Shown: in pieces, positions 1-7,879 of the stretch
Numbering within the stretch: position 1 is the first letter of the stretch
Layout: each line of letters begins with the position of its first letter
Source of the DNA: Gordonia neofelifaecis NRRL B-59395
Lineage (GTDB): Bacteria; Actinomycetota; Actinomycetes; Mycobacteriales; Mycobacteriaceae
Length of the DNA stretch: 64,000 nucleotides
Assembly: GCF_000192435.1 (NCBI RefSeq)
Contig: NZ_AEUD01000009.1
Coordinates: 62,001-126,000, forward strand
Direction of reading: 5' to 3'
Notes under the pieces: model-generated
Database searches by the model: none
The model's input: the letters and a program-made list of their open reading frames with translations, nothing else
Told to the model about the DNA's origin: nothing
Made by a program: the position numbers and the translations under genes

Positions 1-54
1 TATTTGAATTGATTTGTAAACCACGCCGATGCCGCCGGCCCCTTCAACGGGAAT

Positions 55-840
55 ATGATCTTCGACATGGATTACTCACGGTTCGTCGCAATCGGGGACT
101 CCCAGACCGAAGGCATGTGCGACGGTGACGCCAGGACCGGCTACCGAGGGTGGGCCGATCGACTCGCCGAGCAACTGACCGTGATGAATCCCGATCTCCG
201 ATACGCCAACCTCGCCGTCCGCGGGAAGAACACCCGAAACACGCGCGACGAGCAACTGGAACCCGCACTGGCCCTGGATCCCGATCTGATCGCCGCACCC
301 CTCGGCATGAACGACGTGATCGGCCGGATCGACCTCGCCGTCGTTCATGCCGACCTCGACTACATCTATCGGCGACTCGCGGAATCCGGTGCGACCGTGG
401 TGATCTCGACATTCCCCGACGTCGCGCAGACCATTCCGTTCGGCACACGGATCGAGCAGCGACTCGCGGCGATGAACCAGATGATGCGGGACTTCGCCGA
501 GACGTACGGCTTCGTCCTCGTCGACCTGTACTCCGCCCCGGTGCTCTCGGACCTGCGGTCGTGGTCTCCCGACCGCCTGCACGCCTCCCCCTCCGGCCAC
601 GACCGGTTCGCCGCGGGCGCCGCGTTCGCACTCGGACTGCCCGGCAGTTCGGCGGATTGGGGCCGCCCTCTGCCGCCGGCCGGCGATCCGAATCGCGTCT
701 CCCGAGCGCTCGACGACGCACGCTGGTTCGTCGCCTTCTTCACCCCCTGGCTCATCCGCAAGATCCGCGGACGGTCGCTCGGCGACGGCCGGACCCCGAA
801 ACGACCCGAGCTGCTGCCGGTCGTCGTACCGGGGACCTGA
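55..840 (+). CDS. SGNH/GDSL-family esterase or lipase
   Basis: Predicted 261-residue hydrolase of the SGNH fold. The nucleophile block GDSQTEG lies near residue 14, a G-x-N-D block (GMND) near residue 85, and the C-terminal D-x-x-H block (DRLHAS) near residue 180, so the whole catalytic set is present. No signal peptide is visible, so it is probably cytoplasmic. The 60-residue tail after the catalytic His is rich in Arg and Pro. ATG at 55 is used; an in-frame ATG at 67 starts the conserved core just as well. The natural ester substrate cannot be read from the sequence. It stands alone, followed by a decayed membrane gene. Confidence 0.85.
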   Translation: MIFDMDYSRFVAIGDSQTEGMCDGDARTGYRGWADRLAEQLTVMNPDLRYANLAVRGKNTRNTRDEQLEPALALDPDLIAAPLGMNDVIGRIDLAVVHADLDYIYRRLAESGATVVISTFPDVAQTIPFGTRIEQRLAAMNQMMRDFAETYGFVLVDLYSAPVLSDLRSWSPDRLHASPSGHDRFAAGAAFALGLPGSSADWGRPLPPAGDPNRVSRALDDARWFVAFFTPWLIRKIRGRSLGDGRTPKRPELLPVVVPGT

Positions 841-910
841 CGCACCAAAGGCGCGGTTCGCCACACACCCGCCGATTCGGACCGGGCTACAATCTGCCTC
901 GCCGCAGAGC

Positions 911-1346
911 GTTCTGACGGCCGCCACTCGGTTCCGCGTCGTCGGGTTCAGCGCCTGCGGAAAGCACACGCTCAACGTGATTCCGGTGATGGCCGGAGTC
1001 CTGCTCGGCGCCCTGACCAAACCGCTCGGCCTCGACGACCCCGGCGTCGTCTGGGCGATCATGTTCGGCACCTGTCTGGCACCGATCGCCGGACCCTTCA
1101 GAGTTCTGTGGGGTCTGTTGGCGGGATTCCTGCACGTCTCCGTCGCCCAGGTCGCGGGGGGCGCTGACGATAGGACTGAATCTGTATGGCAACGGTTTCG
1201 CGGCCGGCATGGTCGCCGCGGTCGTCACCCCGGTCGCGCTAGTCTTCAGCAAACGCCACGCCACCGATCGGCCGGACGACCCCGTCGCGGTGCCGATGGC
1301 CGAGCGTCGGTCCGGCGAGATCTCGCGTCTGCCTCAGGCGCGGTAG
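911..1346 (+). pseudogene. remnant of a DUF1576-like membrane protein (5' truncated, frameshifted)
   Basis: A fragment resembling the C-terminal third of the DUF1576 family of multi-pass membrane proteins. Frame one reads through FSACGKHTLNVIPVMAGVLL and FGTCLAPIAGPF to about 1155. A run of six G at 1156-1161 then breaks the frame, and the match resumes in the next frame as LTIGLNLYGNGFAAGMVAA, continuing to a TAG at 1344-1346. Removing one G restores a single frame. No start codon or RBS precedes the fragment, and roughly the first two thirds of a family-length protein are absent, so it is a relic even if the G run is a sequencing error. The family assignment is from memory of conserved blocks and is moderately certain. 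Confidence 0.6.
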
Positions 1347-1384
1347 CCAGAAGGCTTTGCGGCACCACCCCCCGAAAACGCTTA

Positions 1385-1425
1385 TGCCGTATTCCGTTAC
1401 CCGAATCGGGTAACGGAATACGGCA
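1385..1425. terminator. perfect 20-bp inverted repeat, likely bidirectional terminator
   Basis: Arms at 1385-1404 and 1406-1425 are perfectly complementary around a single base (1405). The structure sits between the DUF1576 remnant on the plus strand and the 3' end of fadB on the minus strand. No T-tract follows on either side. Termination of fadAB is the simplest role. With a 1-nt loop the duplex form is a near-perfect palindrome, so protein binding is also possible. Confidence 0.6.
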
Positions 1426-1453
1426 CAAGCGATACGACGCGGCTAGCGAGTCG

Positions 1454-3649
1454 CTACTTGACGAGGTTCTCGTTCGTCAGCTTCTCGATGCCGGAGTCGG
1501 CCTTCTCGACGAGCGAGGCCGGGGGCTCGAAGTGGCTGCCGTACTTCGACGCCAGATCGCGAGCGCGGTCGACGAAGCCCTTCAGGCCGCCCTCGTACTG
1601 GTTGATGTACTGGACGACACCGCCGGTCCAGGCCGGGAATCCGATGCCGAAGATCGAACCGATGTTGGCGTCCTCGACGGAGGTGAGCACACCCTCGTCG
1701 AAGCACTTCACGGTCTCGAGCGCCTCGGCGAAGAGCATGCGCTCCTTCATGTCCTCGAGCGGGATCTCGGCGGTGCCCGAGCCGAAGTTCTCGCGCACGC
1801 CCGGCCAGATCAGGCTGCGCTTGCCGTCCGCGTAGTCGTAGAAGCCGGCGTTGTCCTTCTTGCCCGTCCGACCCAGCTCGACCATCTTGTCGATGACCGC
1901 GTACGAACCGTGCTGCGGCGGCTCCTGGCCGGCCGCACGGATGGCCGCTTCGGTCTCCTTGCGGATCTTCTGCGGCAGGGTCAGAGTCAGCTCGTCCATC
2001 AGCTGCAGCGGCGGAGCCGGGTATCCGGCCTGGCTGCCGGCCTGCTCGATGAACGCCGGCTCGACGCCCTCACCGACGGCGGCGACGGCCTCGTTGATGA
2101 AGGTGCCGATGACGCGCGAGGTGAAGAAGCCGCGGCTGTCGTTCACGACGATCGGCGTCTTGCGGATCTGCAGCGTGTAGTCGATGACCTTCGCCAGCAC
2201 GGCGTCCGAGGTCTTGGCACCCTTGATGATCTCCACCAGCGGCATCTTGTCGACCGGCGAGAAGAAGTGGATGCCGATGAAGTCCTCGGCCCGCTTGACG
2301 CCCTCGGCCAGGATGGTGATCGGCAGGGTCGAGGTGTTCGAGCCGAGCACGGCGTCCGGCTCGACGATGTCCTCGATCTCCTGGAACACCTTGTTCTTGA
2401 CCTCGACCGACTCGAATGCGGCCTCGATCACCAGGTCCACGCCCTTGAAGTCGGCGGGGTCGACGGTCGGGGTGATCCGGGCGAGCAGAGCGTCGCTCTT
2501 CTCCTGCGTGGTCTTGCCGCGCGAGAGGGCCTTCTCCTCGAGCTTCTCCGAGTACGCCTTGCCGCGCTTGGCAGCGTCGAGGTCGATGTCCTTCAGGACG
2601 ACCTCGATGCCGGCCTTGGCCGACACGTATGCGATTGCGGCGCCCATCATGCCCGCGCCGATGACACCGACCTTCTTGGCCTGGTACTTGTCGTAGCCCT
2701 CCGGGCGCGAGCCGCCGCCGTTGATGTGCTGGAGGTCGAAGAAGAACGCCTTGATCATGTTCTGCGCGACCTGACCGGTCACGAGCGACACGAAGTAGCG
2801 GGTCTCCACCTGGTCGGCGGTGTCGACGTCGACGTACGCGCCTTCGATGGCCGCGGCCAGGATGGCGCGCGGTGCGGGCATGTTGGTGCCCTTGATCTGC
2901 TTGCGCAGGAGTGCCGGGAAGGCGGGCAGGTTCGCCGCGACGGCCGGGTTGGTCGGCGCGCCACCGGGCATCTTGTAGCCCTTGACGTCGAACGGCTGCT
3001 GCGCCTCCGGGTTGGCGGCGATCCAGGCCTTGGCGGCGGGGATCAGCTCGTCGATCGAGCCGACGACCTCGTTGACCAGACCGATCTCCTTGGCCTTGGC
3101 CGGCTTCAGGCGCGGGCCCTGGAGGAGGACGCCCATGAGCGCCTGCTGGAAGCCGAGAAGACGGACGGTGCGGACCACGCCGCCGCCACCGGGGAGCAGG
3201 CCGAGGGTGACCTCGGGCAGACCCAGCTGGTTGCCCTTGACGTCGGCTGCGATGCGGTAGTGGCAGTGCAGTGCGATCTCCAGGCCACCGCCGAGCGCGG
3301 CGCCGTTGATGGCGGCGACGACCGGCTTGCCGAGGGTCTCCAGACGACGCAGCACGGCCTTCATGCCGTTGGTGCGGTTGGTGATCTCGGTGGCGATCTC
3401 CTCCTTGGACTTGTCACCGCGGCCCGCGGTCATGTCCTTGAGGTCGCCGCCCGCGAAGAAGGTCTTCTTCGCCGAGGTCAGCACGACACCGGCGATGTCG
3501 TCCTTCTCCGCCTCGAGGCGATCGACGGTGGCCGACATCGAGCTGATGTAGGTCTCGTTCATCGTGTTGGCGCCCTGGTTGGGGTCATCCATGGTGAGGA
3601 TGACGACGCCGTCGGCGTCCTTCTCCCACGTGATCATGTTGTCAGTCAT
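1454..3649 (-). CDS. fadB: fatty-acid beta-oxidation multifunctional protein (enoyl-CoA hydratase / 3-hydroxyacyl-CoA dehydrogenase)
   Basis: Predicted 731-residue trifunctional-type alpha subunit. Residues 1-300 form a crotonase domain with the oxyanion block GAALGGGLEIALHC and the second-Glu block GLPEVTLGLLPGGGG. Residues 330-510 are the NAD-binding 3-hydroxyacyl-CoA dehydrogenase domain (GVIGAGMMGAAIAYVSAKAG), followed by the C-terminal 3HCDH domains. It hydrates 2-enoyl-CoA and oxidises the 3-hydroxyacyl-CoA in the cytoplasm. It lies 33 bp downstream of fadA on the same strand, the same partnership as mycobacterial fadA-fadB. Length and motifs are normal. Confidence 0.95.
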   Translation of the reverse strand: MTDNMITWEKDADGVVILTMDDPNQGANTMNETYISSMSATVDRLEAEKDDIAGVVLTSAKKTFFAGGDLKDMTAGRGDKSKEEIATEITNRTNGMKAVLRRLETLGKPVVAAINGAALGGGLEIALHCHYRIAADVKGNQLGLPEVTLGLLPGGGGVVRTVRLLGFQQALMGVLLQGPRLKPAKAKEIGLVNEVVGSIDELIPAAKAWIAANPEAQQPFDVKGYKMPGGAPTNPAVAANLPAFPALLRKQIKGTNMPAPRAILAAAIEGAYVDVDTADQVETRYFVSLVTGQVAQNMIKAFFFDLQHINGGGSRPEGYDKYQAKKVGVIGAGMMGAAIAYVSAKAGIEVVLKDIDLDAAKRGKAYSEKLEEKALSRGKTTQEKSDALLARITPTVDPADFKGVDLVIEAAFESVEVKNKVFQEIEDIVEPDAVLGSNTSTLPITILAEGVKRAEDFIGIHFFSPVDKMPLVEIIKGAKTSDAVLAKVIDYTLQIRKTPIVVNDSRGFFTSRVIGTFINEAVAAVGEGVEPAFIEQAGSQAGYPAPPLQLMDELTLTLPQKIRKETEAAIRAAGQEPPQHGSYAVIDKMVELGRTGKKDNAGFYDYADGKRSLIWPGVRENFGSGTAEIPLEDMKERMLFAEALETVKCFDEGVLTSVEDANIGSIFGIGFPAWTGGVVQYINQYEGGLKGFVDRARDLASKYGSHFEPPASLVEKADSGIEKLTNENLVK

Positions 3650-3682
3650 GAGATTAAGTCTTTTCCTTCTAGTCCGGGGCGA

Positions 3683-4894
3683 TCAGAGGCGCTCGATGAC
3701 GGTTGCGACGCCCATGCCGCCGCCGATGCAGAGGGTGGCCAGGCCGTAGCGGCCGCCGGTGCGCTCGAGCTCGTCGACGACGGTGCCCAGAATCATCGCG
3801 CCGGTGGCGCCGAGCGGGTGGCCGAGAGCGATGGCGCCACCGTGGATGTTGACCTTCTCGTGCGGGATCTTGAGGTCCTTCATCCACTTCATGACGACCG
3901 AGGCGAAGGCCTCGTTCAGCTCGAAGACGTCGATGTCGTCGACGGTCAGGCCGGCGCGCTTCAGCGCGAGCTCGGTCGACGGGGTCGGGCCGGTGAGCAT
4001 GATCGAGGGCTCCGAGCCGATCTCGCCGTACGAGACGATGCGAGCGCGCGGGGTCAGGCCGTTGCGCTTGCCCGCCTCTTCGGAGCCGACCAGGACCAGG
4101 CCCGAACCGTCGACGATGCCGGAGCTGTTGCCACCGGTGTGAACGTGGTTGACCTGCTCGACGTTCGGGTACTTCTGCATGACGACGTCGTCGAAGCCCG
4201 CCATGGCCGCGAGGCCCGCGAATGCGGGCTTCAGCTTGCCGAGGCTCTCGGCGGTGGTGCCGGGGCGACGGTGCTCGTCGTTGTCGAGCAGGGTGACACC
4301 GTTGATGTCCTTGACCGGGATGATCGACTTCGAGAAGTAGCCCTTGTCCCAGGCCTCGGCGGCGCGGCGCTGCGACTCGGCGGCGTACGCGTCGACGTCC
4401 TCACGCGAGAAGCCCTCGATGGTGGCGATCAGGTCGGCGCCGATGCCCTGCGGGGCGATGTAGTTGTCGTACGCGGTGGCCGGGTCCATGAAGAGCGCTC
4501 CGCCGTCGCTGCCCATCGGCACGCGCGACATCGACTCGACGCCGCCGGCCAGCACCAGGTCGTCGAATCCCGACTTGACCTTGGCCGCGGCCAGGTTCAC
4601 GGCCTCCAGACCCGAAGCACAGAAACGGTTGATCTGCGTGCCCGGGACGGTCTCGCCGAGGCCCGAGGTGAGAGCCGCGGTACGTGCGATGACCGCGCCC
4701 TGCTCGCCGACCGGCGACACGACACCGAGGACGACGTCGTTGATGTCCTTCGGGTCGAGGTCGCTGTGGCGCGCCAGCAGTCCGTCGATCAGTCCGGAGA
4801 CCAGGTCGATCGGCTTGACGCTGTGCAGCGAGCCGCCGCGCTGCTTGCCACGGGGCGTACGGACCGCCTCGTAGATGAATGCTTCGTCGGACAC
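3683..4894 (-). CDS. fadA: acetyl-CoA acyltransferase (3-ketoacyl-CoA thiolase)
   Basis: Thiolase of 403 residues that cleaves 3-ketoacyl-CoA with CoA in the last step of beta-oxidation. The active-site Cys is in [12 protein letters not shown] near residue 90. The C-terminal blocks [18 protein letters not shown] (His) and LCIGGGMG (second Cys region) are intact. The start is the GTG at 4894: the AAAGGA six bases upstream is a good RBS and would lie inside the reading frame if the GTG at 4909 were used. First gene of the fadAB operon, divergent from a tandem TetR regulator. Confidence 0.93.
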   Translation of the reverse strand: MSDEAFIYEAVRTPRGKQRGGSLHSVKPIDLVSGLIDGLLARHSDLDPKDINDVVLGVVSPVGEQGAVIARTAALTSGLGETVPGTQINRFCASGLEAVNLAAAKVKSGFDDLVLAGGVESMSRVPMGSDGGALFMDPATAYDNYIAPQGIGADLIATIEGFSREDVDAYAAESQRRAAEAWDKGYFSKSIIPVKDINGVTLLDNDEHRRPGTTAESLGKLKPAFAGLAAMAGFDDVVMQKYPNVEQVNHVHTGGNSSGIVDGSGLVLVGSEEAGKRNGLTPRARIVSYGEIGSEPSIMLTGPTPSTELALKRAGLTVDDIDVFELNEAFASVVMKWMKDLKIPHEKVNIHGGAIALGHPLGATGAMILGTVVDELERTGGRYGLATLCIGGGMGVATVIERL

Positions 4895-4956
4895 AGGTGT
4901 TCCTTTCACACGAACCGAGAGTGGTTACCTTCGTAGGCTAACCCTCAATAACGTTT

Positions 4957-4977
4957 TTGACCATACCTGGTGGTCAA
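4957..4977. promoter_or_regulatory. candidate TetR operator between fadA and its divergent regulator
   Basis: Perfect inverted repeat TTGACCA-N7-TGGTCAA (arms 4957-4963 and 4971-4977) in the 125-bp gap between the starts of fadA and the tandem TetR gene. Its placement suits autoregulation plus control of fadAB. Binding is inferred from position and symmetry only. Confidence 0.45.
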
Positions 4978-5019
4978 GTCGTTCATATTCAGCCATCAAT
5001 CGGCTATGGTCGGTTCATC

Positions 5020-6198
5020 ATGACAACCACCAAGGCGACGCGGCGCCCGCGGTCGACAGACCGCCGCAGGCAGCTCATCGAAGCAGCGACCGTGCTGTTC
5101 GCCGAGCGTGGATACCCGCATGTGTCGGTCGCCGACATCGCCCGCCGGGCCGGTGTGAGCGCCCCCACTGTGTACCGGCACTTCGCCGACAAGCAGGCGC
5201 TGCTGCTGGCCGCCGTGCAGACTCGCGTCGACGAGCTCGAGGTCAGCACCGACGGCGCCGGGCTCGACAGCGACCCCGAGCCATCCGATGCACTAGCCAC
5301 CAGCGTCACCGCCCTGAGCATCTCGAACCCGCACGCCACCTCGCTGTGGCGGTGGTCGGGCCAGCATCTGAGCGCCGACGAGAACGCCGATGTGGTGCGC
5401 CGGACGCGCACGGTGCTGCGGCAGTGGGCCGCCGCGATCCGCGCCGACCGCCCCGAGCTCACCGAGCGGGAGTCGATGTACCTGGCAGGCGCGGTCCTCA
5501 GCGTCGCCGGCAGCGGCGCCGGTCGGGCCGTGCGCGGGAGCGCGGGGGACGTCGAAGACCTTCTCCTCGGTCTCGTTCGGCGCACCATCGCGCTCTCGCC
5601 CAGCGAGGCGGCATCCCCGCACGACTCGGTCGGCCTGGGCGACGACCTGCCGACGCGGCGCGACGAGATCCTCGACGCGGCCGCCCGGCTGTTCGCCGAT
5701 CAGGGTTTCGCAGGCACCGGGATGGACGAGATCGGGGCGGCCGTCGGCATCACCGGACCCAGCGTCTACAAGCACTTCCCATCCAAGCTGGCGATCCTGG
5801 TCGGCATCAGCCGGCGCAGCGCGATGCGGCTGGAGGCCGGTGCGATGGCGGCGTACGCGATCACCGCCGACCCGGCCGGACGATTGAATGCACTCGTCGA
5901 CAGCTACGTCGATGCGGTGACCTCCACCCCCGACCTGCTCGTCGGATTCACCAGTGCATATGTGCTGGCCGGAGAGCCGCAGGCGGCGGAACTGCTGGCG
6001 GTCCAGCGGCGCTACGTGGCACGCTGGATCCAGTTGCTCACCGAGATCGACCCGGATCGGTCCGCGGAGTCGGCTGTCCTCGCCGTGCACGCCGCCCTGG
6101 CGATCGTCAACGACGCGGTCCGGCTGCCCCGCAGCACACCGCGTCCCGAGTTCGCCGCCCGAATGGCCTATCTGATGAAAGGTGTGATGGGTGTCTGA
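5020..6198 (+). CDS. TetR-family regulator with two tandem TetR modules
   Basis: A 392-residue protein holding two complete TetR units. The first DNA-binding domain covers about residues 12-60 (helix-turn-helix VADIARRAGVSAPTVYRHF). The second starts near residue 210 (MDEIGAAVGITGPSVYKHF). Each is followed by an all-helical ligand domain, so one chain resembles a covalently joined TetR dimer. ATG at 5020 is chosen; the GTG 63 bases upstream would place the candidate operator inside the coding region. Divergent from fadAB, which it probably controls in response to an acyl-CoA or fatty acid. Its 3' end overlaps the adenylate cyclase gene by 8 bases. Confidence 0.88.
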   Translation: MTTTKATRRPRSTDRRRQLIEAATVLFAERGYPHVSVADIARRAGVSAPTVYRHFADKQALLLAAVQTRVDELEVSTDGAGLDSDPEPSDALATSVTALSISNPHATSLWRWSGQHLSADENADVVRRTRTVLRQWAAAIRADRPELTERESMYLAGAVLSVAGSGAGRAVRGSAGDVEDLLLGLVRRTIALSPSEAASPHDSVGLGDDLPTRRDEILDAAARLFADQGFAGTGMDEIGAAVGITGPSVYKHFPSKLAILVGISRRSAMRLEAGAMAAYAITADPAGRLNALVDSYVDAVTSTPDLLVGFTSAYVLAGEPQAAELLAVQRRYVARWIQLLTEIDPDRSAESAVLAVHAALAIVNDAVRLPRSTPRPEFAARMAYLMKGVMGV

Positions 6199-7090
6199 CG
6201 TTCCGCTCGAGTACTCGCGCGACGAGCTGATCGCCGCGCTGCAACTCGATCCGGCGTACGCCCGACGATTCTGGAACGCCTTCGGTTTCGCGCAGGGAGC
6301 CGATGGAGACGGCCAGCGCTTCTCGAAGGCCGATCTCGCCGCCCTCAGCGTGTTCGCGGGCAACGACCAGGCCATGGACTCCACCGCCCAGTTGGCCGCC
6401 GCACGCGCGATCGGGCAGGCGACGGCCCGGCTCGCGCAGTGGCAGGCGGAGGAGATCACCCGTCTGGCCGCCGACCCGAACGTCGAGGCCACGACGGAGC
6501 AGATGGTCGAAGCCCTCGCGCGAGTGCAGGACATGGTGTGGCGCAGGCATCTCGCGGCCGGACTGACCGACGCGGGCCGCGACAGCGAGCACACCGAGGT
6601 GGTCGTCGGATTCGCCGACATCGTCGGATACACCTCGATGTCGCGTCGACTCGGGATGACTGAGCTCGAGAGCCTGCTGGAGACCTTCGAATCCGCCGCG
6701 CACGCGATCATCACCGGTCACGGCGGACAGATCATCAAGACGATCGGCGACGCGGTGATGTTCACCGTCTCGGATCCGACTGCCGCCGCGGAGATCGCGA
6801 TCGACCTGCACGGACTGACGGCCGACGGCGAACTGCCGAGCCTGCGGATCGGGATGGCGCGCGGCGACGTCCTGATGCGGATGGGCGACGCATTCGGCGA
6901 GCCGGTCAACATCGCGGCCCGGCTGGCGAGTTCCGCACGGTCGACCACCACCCTGATCGACGACGACCTCGCCTCGGCGCTGCGCGACCTGGAACCGCTG
7001 CACGTGTCCCCGATCTCCTCTCTGTCGGTGCGCGGATATCGGAAGCTGCGCGCATTCAAGCTGGTGCGCGATCGGAACTGGAAGCGCTGA
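6191..7090 (+). CDS. class III adenylate cyclase
   Basis: Predicted 299-residue cytoplasmic cyclase that makes cAMP from ATP. Residues 1-130 form an N-terminal helical region with no recognised domain. The catalytic domain covers about 135-280. Both metal Asp residues (FADIVGYT and IGDAV), the adenine-selecting Lys (IIKTIGD) and Asp (GDAFG), and the transition-state Asn and Arg (VNIAARL) are all visible, which argues for an active adenylate rather than guanylate cyclase. It starts at a GTG inside the last codons of the tandem TetR gene, with AAAGGTG upstream, so the two are probably translationally coupled. This links fatty-acid regulation to cAMP production. Confidence 0.88.
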   Translation: MSDVPLEYSRDELIAALQLDPAYARRFWNAFGFAQGADGDGQRFSKADLAALSVFAGNDQAMDSTAQLAAARAIGQATARLAQWQAEEITRLAADPNVEATTEQMVEALARVQDMVWRRHLAAGLTDAGRDSEHTEVVVGFADIVGYTSMSRRLGMTELESLLETFESAAHAIITGHGGQIIKTIGDAVMFTVSDPTAAAEIAIDLHGLTADGELPSLRIGMARGDVLMRMGDAFGEPVNIAARLASSARSTTTLIDDDLASALRDLEPLHVSPISSLSVRGYRKLRAFKLVRDRNWKR

Positions 7091-7125
7091 GCGCCGCCCG
7101 ATCTCCGCGACATTAGGCTGATGGC

Positions 7126-7869
7126 ATGAGGACGCACCGATCCCTGTCGCGCCGCAGCGCCGTCGCGGCGCTCACCGCGTTCCTCGCCGCGAGTGCACTG
7201 TCCGGCTGCTCCGACGCCTCCGCGGACAGATCCATCACCGTCTCCGCACCGCAGTCGCTGCAAGCCGTCCTCGCCACCATCGCGACCACCTTCGAGCAGC
7301 AGCATCCCGGTGCCCGGGTGACCATCGCGCGGTCGGGCACCACTCCCGCCGACGTCGTCGCCACCGACGACGAGGCGGCCATGGACCGGCTGGGCGAGCG
7401 CGTCATCGATCCCCGCCGCTTCGCGTCGAACTCGCTGATCATCGTGACCCCGCTCGGGAATCCCGGGCAGCTGCGCGGATTCGCCGATCTCGCGCGGCCA
7501 GGTCTACGGGTCGCCACCTGCGCGGTCCGACTGCCGTGCGGCTCGGCCGTGGCTCGCCTCGAGAAGATCACCGGGGTCGGACTGTCCGATCCCATTCACG
7601 TCGACTCCGGCGAGGCCGCCGTCTCGGCAGTCGCGTCCGGGCGCGCCGACGCGGCGCTCGCCTACCAGACGCAGACGCGTCGTGGTCTGGGCGTGACCGT
7701 CGACGTGGTCGACGATCCGGTATTCGCGAAGGTGATCAACCGCTACCCGATCGCGGTGAGCCGTACCAGCGACGACAACGCCACCGCCGAGGATTTCGTG
7801 AAGACCGTGATCGGGCCCATCGGCGGCGCCGCACTGGCGACGGCGGGCTTCGGACCGCCGTCCGGGTAG
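7126..7869 (+). CDS. ModA-like periplasmic-binding lipoprotein (molybdate/tungstate type)
   Basis: A 247-residue extracytoplasmic solute-binding protein. The N-terminus has a basic region, a hydrophobic core and a lipobox LSGC near residue 27, so it should be lipid-anchored on the outer face of the membrane. The mature part has ModA-type blocks: VSAPQSLQAV near residue 40, an FASNSLIIVTP strand, VATCAVRLPCGS and a DAALAYQT segment. No ModB permease or ModC ATPase gene lies nearby, so its transporter is encoded elsewhere or the protein has another role. Oxyanion specificity is inferred from family resemblance. It ends 10 bases from the convergent ROK gene. Confidence 0.8.
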   Translation: MRTHRSLSRRSAVAALTAFLAASALSGCSDASADRSITVSAPQSLQAVLATIATTFEQQHPGARVTIARSGTTPADVVATDDEAAMDRLGERVIDPRRFASNSLIIVTPLGNPGQLRGFADLARPGLRVATCAVRLPCGSAVARLEKITGVGLSDPIHVDSGEAAVSAVASGRADAALAYQTQTRRGLGVTVDVVDDPVFAKVINRYPIAVSRTSDDNATAEDFVKTVIGPIGGAALATAGFGPPSG

Positions 7870-7879
7870 CAGGGCGCGG

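Noticed and set aside
977-4936. A 1319-codon open frame on the plus strand opposite fadA and fadB
   Set aside because: Beyond the DUF1576 remnant it is the antisense shadow of two clear genes; the sequence is Leu/Asp/Gly/Arg-rich noise from high-GC codon use.
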